Positions 57,427 through 64,000 of a stretch of 64,000 bases of DNA are shown here, piece after piece. Each line of letters begins with the position of its first letter. Within the stretch, counting starts at the first letter, position 1. The notes beneath the pieces were generated by a model that had not been told where the DNA came from, did no database searches, and was given only the letters and a program-made list of their open reading frames with translations. The stretch is from CAYLPU01 sp964385635 (GTDB lineage Bacteria; Chloroflexota; Anaerolineae; B4-G1): the NCBI GenBank assembly GCA_964385635.1, contig CAYLPU010000010.1:8293-72292 (forward strand), in the 5' to 3' direction. The position numbers and the translations under genes were made by a program.

Positions 57427-60400
57427 TGGCGGAGCAATCTATCTCTATCAAGGACAGATACTTTGAGTTACTCACGGCCTACGTCACCAGGCCGGAGGAG
57501 TCATACTTGCTCGAGGCTGCCGATCTGGGCCGCGAGTTGGTGCTGGCCGGCGTCTCGCCCGAGGACATCGGCGAGATACACGAGCAGGCGCTCGACCGCC
57601 TGGCACAGGAGCGCCCGGACATGACCCTGCTGGACGCCGCCAGGCTCATCTCAGCGCCGTTGATGGAATTGCTCATGGCGTATAGCCTGGCCTTCCGCGA
57701 GCGGCTGGAGGAACGCAAGCGGGCGATGGAGGCGCTGCGGGAGAGCGAGGAGAGACTAAGTGCTTTCATGGACTCGGCGCCCGATTGTTTCACGCTTTTC
57801 GATTCAGAACTGAACTTTGTTGACGTCAATGATGCTGCATTGGAGTTTTTTCCAACTGGGACCAAGAAAGAGGATCTAATAGGAAAGAACATCTTGGACG
57901 TCGTGCCCGGTCTTGAGGAGACGGGTAGATATGACAGTTATCTGGAAGTTATAAAGACCGGAAAGCCGTTCTACGTTGAAGACGTTGTTCCCCATCCCAA
58001 GTTTGGGGATAGGCGCTTGACCGTGAGGGCTTTCAAAGTAGATGAGGGCCTTGGGCTTATTGTCACAGACATCACCGAGCGTAAACGGGCGGAGGAGGCG
58101 GTGCGGAGGAGCGAGCAACGGTACCGCAGTCTGTTCGAGGGCCTACCCGTGGGACTCTACCGCATGACACCGCAAGGGCTCATCCTCCACGCCAACCCTG
58201 CCCTGGTACAGATGCTGGGCTATCCAGACTGGCGGGCGCTGATGGCGGTCAACGCACTCGATCTGTACGTGAACCCCGAGGACTTCGAGCGCCAGCAAGC
58301 ACTGCTGGGGCGGGAAGGGATCGCGCGTGATTTCGAAATGCAGTTTCGCCGGTATGATGGCACGGTCATCTGGGTACGGAATACGGTGCAGGCCGTCCGT
58401 AGTGACAGAAGAGATGTGTTCTATCACGAGGGCAGCCTGGAGGACATCACCGAGCGCAAGCGGGCGGAGGAGGCGCTGCGGGAGAGTGAAGAGAAATATC
58501 GTGACTTGGTTGAGCGGGCGAATGACGGTATTACCATCGTTCAGGACACACTGCTCAAGTATGTCAACCCGCGTTTGGCGGAAATAACCGGTTACACCAC
58601 AGAGGAGATGATTGACACTCCGTTTACCAAATATATCCATCCTGACGAGCTTCCCAAGGTAATTGACCGCTACGAGCGGCGCATGGCGGGCGAGGATGTC
58701 ACGCCGGTATATGAGACAGCACTCAGGCACAGGGACAGGGGTAGGATAGATGTTGAGTTCAATGCGGGTATGATCACATATCAGGAAAAGCCTGCCGACT
58801 TTGTGTTTGTCCGCGACATCACCGAGCGGGTGCGGGCGGAGGAATCGCTGCGGAGGAGCGAGGAACGGTATCGCGCCGTCGTCGAGTATCAGACGGACCT
58901 GATCTGTCGTTTCCTCCCCGACAGCACGCTCACCTTCGTGAACCAGGCCTATTGCCGCTATCATGGCAAGCAGCGCGAGGAACTGGTTGGGCATAGCCTC
59001 ATGCCCCTCATCCTGCCAGAGGACCGGGAGAAGGCCGCCCAGTACCTGGCCTCGTTTAGCCAGGCAACGCCGGTGGCAACTATAGAGTACCGGGCTGTGG
59101 CGGCCGGTGGAAAGGTCCGCTGTCAGTATTGGATCAACCGGCCAGTGTTCGACGAACAGGGCCGCTTGATTGAGTTCCAATCGGTTGGACGCGACATCAC
59201 CGAGCGCAGGCGGGCGGAGGAGGAGCGAGATCGGTTGCTGGCGCAGGTACAGGAGCAGGCCCAGCAGATGCAGCAGATTATGGACACGGTGCCGGAAGGG
59301 GTGCTGCTGCTGGACGCCGAAGGCCGGGTCGTGTTGGCCAACCCGGTGGCAGAGGGTGACCTGGCCGTTCTGGCCGGGGCCAAAGTAGGGGACACCCTCA
59401 CCCATCTGGGCGACCGCCCGCTGGCCGAATTGCTGGCCCGTCCCCCCAGGGGGATATGGCACGAAGTGGCGACAGACGATCGACACTTCGAGGTCATCGC
59501 CCGGCCCGTCGAAGCCGGCCCCCCGACCGGAGGAGCCTGCCCCGGACCTGCCCTGAGCGCAGCCGAAGGGCCTGCCCTGAGCACAGCCGAAGGAGCCTGC
59601 CCTGAGACTGTCGAAGGTTGGGTGCTGGTCATCCGGGACGTGACCCAGGAGCGTGAGGTGCAGCGGTGCATCCAGCAGCAAGAGCGACTGGCGGCGGTGG
59701 GGCAACTGGCCGCCGGCATCGCCCACGACTTCAACAACATCATGGCGACGATCGTTCTGTATGCCCAGATGATGATGCGGACGGAGGAGCGGTCCTCCCA
59801 GGACCGCGAGCGGCTGGTGACGATCGACCAGCAGGCCCGGCACGCGGCCCACCTGACCCAGCAGATCCTCGACTTCAGCCGGCGGGCGATGCTCGATCGG
59901 CGGCCGCTGGACCTGCTGCCGTTCCTGAAAGAGTCGCTGAAACTGCTGGAACGGACGCTGCCGGAGAACATCGAGTTGGAACTGGCGTACGGGCGGGACG
60001 AGTACGTGGTGAACGCCGATCCAACGCGGGTGCAGCAGGCGGTGATGAACCTGGCGCTGAACGCGCGGGACGCCATGCCGGAGGGAGGAAACTTGCGCAT
60101 CGGATTGGAGCGCATACGGGTTGGGCTGGACGAGTCGCTGCCCTTGCCGGAGATGGCCCTGCGACAGGCTCAGGGCGCAGAGCCGGGGGAATGGGTGCGG
60201 GTGACGGTGTCGGACACCGGGACGGGCATCCCGCCCGAGGTTCTGCCGCACGTGTTTGAGCCGTTCTTCACCACCAAGCCGGTCGGCCAGGGCAGCGGGC
60301 TAGGGTTGGCGCAGGTATATGGGATTGTGAAGCAGCACGAAGGTGAGATTGGCGTGAAGAGCCAGGTGGGGCACGGGACGACCTTCACTTTCTACCTGCC

Positions 60401-60842
60401 CGCTCTGCCCGTGTCCGCACCGGAGCCCCTGGCGCAGGAAATGGAACCCCTGGCCTTCGGCCATGGGGAGACCATCCTGGTGGTAGAGGACGACCCGTCC
60501 GTGCGGGAAGCGCTGAGCGATACGCTGGAGACGCTGGACTACCGGGTTCTGAACGCAGCCAACGGCCAGGAGGCGCTGGAGGTCTACCGGGTGGCACGGT
60601 CGGGAGACCGGCCACAGCAGGGGGTGGACCTGGTGCTCACGGACCTGGTGATGCCGGGGATGGGGGGACGGGAGTTGATGCGGGAACTGAGGAAGATGGA
60701 CCCCCGTGTGAAGGGACTGGCCGTCACCGGCTACGCAGTGTCGGAGGACTTGCGGGAAGAGGGGATTGTGGAAGTTGTTGAGAAGCCCTTTGACGTGGAC
60801 ACCCTGGCGGAGGCTGTCCGCCGTGCCCTCGCCGCGTTTTGA
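57426..60842 (+). CDS. Hybrid sensor histidine kinase with RsbU-like N-terminus and five PAS domains
   Basis: The 1,138-residue protein begins with an RsbU N-terminal-like helical domain (DRYFELLTAYVTRPEESYLL, EDIGEIHEQALDRLAQE, 1-~90). Five PAS modules (~110-740) each end DITER-type. HisKA has GIAHDFNNIMATIVLYAQMM, HATPase_c has NLALNARDAMPEGG and GSGLGLAQVYGIVKQHEG, and a C-terminal receiver has ILVVEDDPSVREALSDTL and LVLTDLVMPGMGG. RsbT likely binds the N-terminus, so stressosome signals could modulate this kinase. No membrane segments are seen. Repeat-derived peptides interrupt the PAS5-kinase linker. Confidence 0.9.
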   Translation: MAEQSISIKDRYFELLTAYVTRPEESYLLEAADLGRELVLAGVSPEDIGEIHEQALDRLAQERPDMTLLDAARLISAPLMELLMAYSLAFRERLEERKRAMEALRESEERLSAFMDSAPDCFTLFDSELNFVDVNDAALEFFPTGTKKEDLIGKNILDVVPGLEETGRYDSYLEVIKTGKPFYVEDVVPHPKFGDRRLTVRAFKVDEGLGLIVTDITERKRAEEAVRRSEQRYRSLFEGLPVGLYRMTPQGLILHANPALVQMLGYPDWRALMAVNALDLYVNPEDFERQQALLGREGIARDFEMQFRRYDGTVIWVRNTVQAVRSDRRDVFYHEGSLEDITERKRAEEALRESEEKYRDLVERANDGITIVQDTLLKYVNPRLAEITGYTTEEMIDTPFTKYIHPDELPKVIDRYERRMAGEDVTPVYETALRHRDRGRIDVEFNAGMITYQEKPADFVFVRDITERVRAEESLRRSEERYRAVVEYQTDLICRFLPDSTLTFVNQAYCRYHGKQREELVGHSLMPLILPEDREKAAQYLASFSQATPVATIEYRAVAAGGKVRCQYWINRPVFDEQGRLIEFQSVGRDITERRRAEEERDRLLAQVQEQAQQMQQIMDTVPEGVLLLDAEGRVVLANPVAEGDLAVLAGAKVGDTLTHLGDRPLAELLARPPRGIWHEVATDDRHFEVIARPVEAGPPTGGACPGPALSAAEGPALSTAEGACPETVEGWVLVIRDVTQEREVQRCIQQQERLAAVGQLAAGIAHDFNNIMATIVLYAQMMMRTEERSSQDRERLVTIDQQARHAAHLTQQILDFSRRAMLDRRPLDLLPFLKESLKLLERTLPENIELELAYGRDEYVVNADPTRVQQAVMNLALNARDAMPEGGNLRIGLERIRVGLDESLPLPEMALRQAQGAEPGEWVRVTVSDTGTGIPPEVLPHVFEPFFTTKPVGQGSGLGLAQVYGIVKQHEGEIGVKSQVGHGTTFTFYLPALPVSAPEPLAQEMEPLAFGHGETILVVEDDPSVREALSDTLETLDYRVLNAANGQEALEVYRVARSGDRPQQGVDLVLTDLVMPGMGGRELMRELRKMDPRVKGLAVTGYAVSEDLREEGIVEVVEKPFDVDTLAEAVRRALAAF
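59547..59617. repeat. REP-like repeats inside the kinase gene
   Basis: Three units of the form CCTGCCCTGAGCGCAGCCGA and variants, ending TCGAAGG, are read in frame as low-complexity peptide (PALSAAEGPALSTAEGACP) between the fifth PAS and HisKA. Similar units occur in frame at ~52336 and ~60156. Confidence 0.65.
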
Positions 60843-60981
60843 TCGCCCGCCATTCTTCACGCAACCTCCATCTCGTATGGGTGTGCTTCAAATCAGTTGA
60901 GGAGCAGGCATCCCCAGATGGTGCCCCGGTCGTTTGTGGGGATGCTCCCTCCTCTGTCAACCGAAATGAAACGCACCCGAA

Positions 60982-62037
60982 TCATAGGGTAATCGCGATC
61001 CCCTCTCCCTCCTCAACCTCGCCGACGACCCAGCAGGGCTGCCCCTCGTCGGCGAAGAGGCCGGTGAGCGCCTCCAACATCTCCGGCGGGACAGCGACGA
61101 GTAGCCCCCCTGACGTCTCCGGGGTGTATAGGAGTTGCTGCATCTCCTCAGAGATTCCCGGTGCAAAGCGCACTGCGTGCTCGTAGGCGCGTTGGTTGTT
61201 GCACGTACCGCCGGGGAAAAGCCAGTCCTCAGCATACTGCAACGCTCCCTCCAGGAAGGGGAGTCTCTCCACGTAGAAGCGGAGCCGCACGCCGCTCTTT
61301 TCCGCCATCTCGTAGCCGTGGCCCAACAGCGCGAAGCCGGTGATGTCGGTGCAACCGTGCACGCCAATCCGCTGGATCAGCCGGGCTGCACCCCGATTGA
61401 GCCGTTTCATGCTCTCCACCGCTGCCGCCACGTGGGCTGGGTCGGCCACCTCTCTCTTGAGCGCCGTGGTGATGATACCCACTCCCAGTGGCTTGGTCAG
61501 TACGAGCACATCGCCGGGCCGGGCGCCCGCCTTGGTCAGCACGCACTCGGGGTGGATCAGCCCCATCACCGACAGGCCATACTTGGGCTCCTTATCGTCT
61601 AGCGTGTGGCCACCGGCGAGTACTCCGCCTGCCTCGGCCACCTTTTCCGCCCCGCCACGCAGAATCTCACTGATGATTTCCGGCGGCAGGTCGGGGGGAA
61701 AACCACAGATGTTGAGCGCCAGCACAACCTCGCCGCCCATAGCGTAGATGTCGCTCATGGCGTTGGCAGCGGCGATGGCCCCGTAGTCGTAGGGATCGTC
61801 CACCACGGGCGGAAAAAAATCGAGCGTCTGGATGACAGCCACCTCGTCGTTGATCTTGTAGACGGCGGCATCGTCGCTGACCTCCAGCCCAACGAGCAGG
61901 TTGGGGTACTGTTCGGCGCGAAACAGGTTTTGCAACGGGCGCAGTACCTGCGCCAGGGCCTCGGGGCCCATCTTGGCCGCTCAGCCAGCCGCGCTGGTGA
62001 GCGTTGTCAGGCGAATCTGCTCACGGGTCACGCTCAT
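60982..62037 (-). CDS. selD: Selenide, water dikinase, selenocysteine-containing
   Basis: SelD makes selenophosphate from selenide and ATP. The frame from ATG 62037 (AAGGAGGTG upstream) reads MSVTREQIRLTTLTSAAG, then TGA at 61983-61981, then AAKMGPEALAQVLRPL. The TGA is in frame at residue 19, where SelD has its catalytic Cys or Sec; the family text around it is UAAKMGP- or CGCK-like. The rest of the enzyme is intact: QTLDFFPPVVDDPYDYG, ANAMSDIYAMGGEVVLALN, GGHTLDDKEPKYGLSV and TDITGFALLGHGYEMA. A GGGCC/GGCCC hairpin starts 11 bases after the TGA and could be the bacterial SECIS. GTG 62031 is an alternative start. Confidence 0.9.
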
Positions 62038-62081
62038 CACCTCCTTATCGTCAGATGTTGTGGATGCCATCGACCACGGGT

Positions 62082-62326
62082 GGGCAACAAAAAGCGCCGC
62101 CAGCACACGCCAGCGGCGGCAGTTGCCCCAGGAGGGACACTACGTCCAGGCTCAGGGCGCGATCACACCACCGCTCCCTGGCGTGTGCAAAATGGCCCGC
62201 GGACGCCAACCGGCGCCCCAGGCCACACCTCAGGTGCGGCGGTGATACAATATGCTCATCGCTCTTCCTGTGATCTTCATTGCGAACGCAGGTGATTTTA
62301 CTACGAAGGCCGGATGAGCACAAATC
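62082..62326 (-). promoter_or_regulatory. Conserved promoter-leader-hairpin unit upstream of selD
   Basis: On the reverse strand: -35 TTGTGC (62323-62318), 17 bp, -10 TAAAAT (62300-62295), then ~190 bases closely matching the copy at 63684-63921. It ends in a GC hairpin (GCCGCC/GGCGGC) with TTTTT at 62093-62089, enclosed by GGGCAAC/GTTGCCC, 45 bases before the selD start. This layout suggests a transcription attenuator or riboswitch; it matches no riboswitch I know. Confidence 0.6.
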
Positions 62327-62340
62327 GACAGAGAGCACAT

Positions 62341-63648
62341 TTACGGAACCTCGTGTCCACAGGTGGCATCGCGGTCCTCCATGCCAGTGCCAGCAGGGGA
62401 AAGATGCAACGTCTCCCGAACCGAGCCCAGAAGCGGCAGGCGCAAGAACACATCAATGGCGATGGCTGCAAAGAATACATATTGCGGGCCGATGTGCTCC
62501 CAGATCAGCCCACCTATCAGAGGGGCGGGGATGCCAATCAAGCCACGGAAGAGGCTTACGATGCCGATCCACCGCCCCATCTGCTCCTTGGGCATGATGT
62601 CAGCCGTCATCGCGGAGGCCAGGGCCATACTGATGCTGTTGAAGCCAAAAAGCACGCCGTAGAGCAACAGAAACGGGTATGCACGCCCTCCTGCCGTCGG
62701 CGCAAAGACCAGGCACAGATTGGCCGCATAAGCCAGAGGGGCTATGGCAAAGAGCAACTTCTTGCGCCCATAACGATCGGCCAGGCGGCCCAGCGGGATC
62801 GAGGTTAGCAAGGGCACGATGGTGATGGCCATGGAAATACCGCCAAGCACGAACTGGTCGGCTCCTTTGAACTGATGGGCATACACGGGCATAAACGGTT
62901 GCGTTATGGTCCAGGGCAACTCCATGAGACCCATCACGAGCACAAGTCGTACTACGTCAGGGCCGTGCTTGAAGACCTGTGCGAAACTTGAGAGAATATC
63001 GCGGTCACTGCCCGACGCACTGTTAGTGTGGGGGCCACGTAGCTGTGCCAGCAGAAGAACGAAGATCCCAACAAAGATAAATATCTGGATCACGTAGAGC
63101 GGACGGATACCGCGCACGTTGATACCGCCAAACAAAGAGATGATCCAGGCTGCCAACAGCGGCGTGACCAGAGCCACAATGGACGACAGCGTCTGACAGA
63201 ACCCGCGCCCGGTGGCGCGTTCCTCGTTAGGCAGTTCCACCGCACCAATGACAGTGCAAGATGTGCAGGTGATGCGCATGCCCAGGTAGAATAGGATGAT
63301 GCCTGCATAGAGCCAGGTCCAATGAGGGGCGACGCAGTAGAGCAATCTGGAGACTGCCAACATCGCTGTGCCCAAGAGAAAGACTGTCTTCAGGCTATGA
63401 TAGTCAATGAACCAGCCTGTAGGCACCGACGCCAGAGCACCAACGGCGTTGCCCACGCTTTCCAGCGCCCCCAGTTGCGTTGCATCGGCTCCCAGCAGCG
63501 TGGCGTAGATGGAATTGTACTGTGAAGAGAGGCTAGAGGCCATCCCGTGTAACGCCCGGCGCCACAGCATGAGCCTGAAGTTGTGTGTCTGGCGTTGTGC
63601 AAAGCGAATTACACGCTGAGGAAGCCTTTGAAGTCTTTGTAGATGCAA
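62341..63648 (-). CDS. Major facilitator superfamily transporter
   Basis: From TTG 63648 (GGAGGAGG upstream) 435 residues with about twelve membrane segments. The MFS loop 2-3 motif is degenerate (WFIDYHSLKTVFLL), while the middle loop has SIPLGRLADRYGRKKLLFA, the usual G-R-L-A-D-R-x-G-R-(R/K) signature. The substrate is unknown. An in-frame TTG at 63693 lies within the leader hairpin and gives no better start. It follows a copy of the same leader as selD, which may mean shared control. Confidence 0.82.
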   Translation of the reverse strand: MHLQRLQRLPQRVIRFAQRQTHNFRLMLWRRALHGMASSLSSQYNSIYATLLGADATQLGALESVGNAVGALASVPTGWFIDYHSLKTVFLLGTAMLAVSRLLYCVAPHWTWLYAGIILFYLGMRITCTSCTVIGAVELPNEERATGRGFCQTLSSIVALVTPLLAAWIISLFGGINVRGIRPLYVIQIFIFVGIFVLLLAQLRGPHTNSASGSDRDILSSFAQVFKHGPDVVRLVLVMGLMELPWTITQPFMPVYAHQFKGADQFVLGGISMAITIVPLLTSIPLGRLADRYGRKKLLFAIAPLAYAANLCLVFAPTAGGRAYPFLLLYGVLFGFNSISMALASAMTADIMPKEQMGRWIGIVSLFRGLIGIPAPLIGGLIWEHIGPQYVFFAAIAIDVFLRLPLLGSVRETLHLSPAGTGMEDRDATCGHEVP

Positions 63649-63683
63649 AACCGTTAATTCCTCCTCCCCTGCCCCCTGGCACA

Positions 63684-63921
63684 GGCAACACAAAACCGCC
63701 GCCAGCAGACATCAGCGGCGGCGGTTGCCCCGGGAGGGGCAGCAGGTCTGATCTCAGGGTGCGGTCATACCCCTCCCCTTGGCATGTGCAAAATGGCCCG
63801 CAGACGCCAACCGGAGCCCCAGACCACACCTCAGGTGCGGCGGTGATACAATATGCTCATCGCTCATGTAACCTCCATTGCGAACGCGGGTGATTTTACT
63901 ACAAAAGCCAGGTGAACGCAA
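63684..63921 (-). promoter_or_regulatory. Conserved promoter-leader-hairpin unit upstream of the MFS gene
   Basis: On the reverse strand: -35 TTGCGT (63921-63916), 17 bp, -10 TAAAAT (63898-63893), a ~190-base leader like that at 62082-62326, and a hairpin CCGCCGCC/GGCGGCGG with TTTT at 63695-63692, enclosed by GGCAAC/GTTGCC. Inside, GGAGGT is followed by ATG 63867, opening a 37-codon frame (MSDEHIVSPPHLRCG...) to TGA 63756-63754. In selD's copy this frame is open but lacks the ATG. Confidence 0.6.
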
Positions 63922-64000
63922 ATCGGCGGGAGGTGTTACTACTCAGGGGTACTCAGATTTACCTTCCCGAAAGCTCCAACGGGCCGAGTTTTGTCAAGAT
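63922..64000. other. Right edge, no gene seen
   Basis: The last 79 bases contain no supported gene; TACTACTCAGGGGTACTCAG near 63937 resembles the terminal repeat of the family 2 and 3 MITEs but no partner end is in the window. Confidence 0.3.

Noticed and set aside
58143..60251. 702-codon minus-strand frame opposite the hybrid kinase
   Set aside because: The composition is repetitive Arg/His/Pro/Leu and it is antisense to clear PAS, HisKA and HATPase domains.
62051..62338. 95-codon minus-strand frame upstream of selD as a separate protein
   Set aside because: It spans promoter, leader and hairpin; only a short part is conserved in the second copy, so a leader RNA or short leader peptide fits better.

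Overview
The window looks like a chromosomal segment of an uncultured member of the Chloroflexota, most likely class Anaerolineae. The basis is the family mix: an ECF sigma factor followed by a DUF5667-type protein, TopA carrying an N-terminal zinc-ribbon domain, a secreted protein ending in a YLPLV motif, and abundant one- and two-component signalling. Base composition is moderately GC-rich. Housekeeping genes (lon, folC, topA, dprA, rimM, rpsP, ffh, two tRNAs) share the window with accessory islands and many small mobile repeats. No transposase gene is present.

Layout. 1-4.5 kb: two family-2 glycosyltransferases (the first cut by the edge) and a restriction-modification unit whose nuclease is split by one missing base. 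4.5-8.1 kb: a phnD-phnC-phnE phosphonate/phosphite importer with an oversized PhnE, a short repeat inserted between phnD and phnC, and a possible leader peptide. 8.1-25.2 kb: a lipoprotein, folC, lon, tRNA-Arg and tRNA-His, a methyltransferase, a Xer recombinase, topA, a mannose-1-phosphate guanylyltransferase, dprA, rimM, khpA, rpsP, a degraded toxin-antitoxin pair, ffh, and an internally deleted acyl-CoA synthetase. 25.2-26.4 kb: gamma-carbonic anhydrase, a cyclic-nucleotide-binding protein and a small protein.

26.4-36 kb is a metal and metalloid island. It holds an ArsR repressor with a visible promoter and operator, an ArsP-like permease, ArsM, four tandem thioredoxin-like proteins, and ArsF- and ArsG-like proteins. 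These are followed by an Fe-S protein, a MOT1-type transporter, a GDT1-type cation exporter and a cation diffusion facilitator. This set fits detoxification of both inorganic and aromatic or methylated arsenic. 36-39 kb: a lytic transglycosylase and a beta-propeller lipoprotein. 39-53.9 kb: a sensor kinase and PhoB-type regulator pair, two receiver-only regulator remnants, a ~1,300-residue secreted protein with a PhoB-like box upstream, small secreted proteins, and an ECF sigma operon. 54.7-60.8 kb: a stressosome-type operon (rsbR, rsbS, rsbT, a second anti-sigma-type ATPase, a PP2C-type phosphatase, a hybrid kinase with an RsbU-like N-terminus). 61-64 kb: selD and an MFS transporter.

Most notable points. 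(1) selD is very probably a selenoprotein gene: in-frame UGA falls at residue 19, where the family has its catalytic Cys/Sec, so the gene starts upstream of the apparent ORF. (2) selD and the MFS gene each follow a copy of the same ~240-bp unit (promoter, conserved leader, GC hairpin with T-run), a candidate undescribed cis-regulatory RNA or attenuator. (3) Miniature inverted-repeat elements of three sequence types lie at six sites with perfect 8-bp target duplications, showing recent movement; one is in the arsR 5' leader and one is inside the phn operon.
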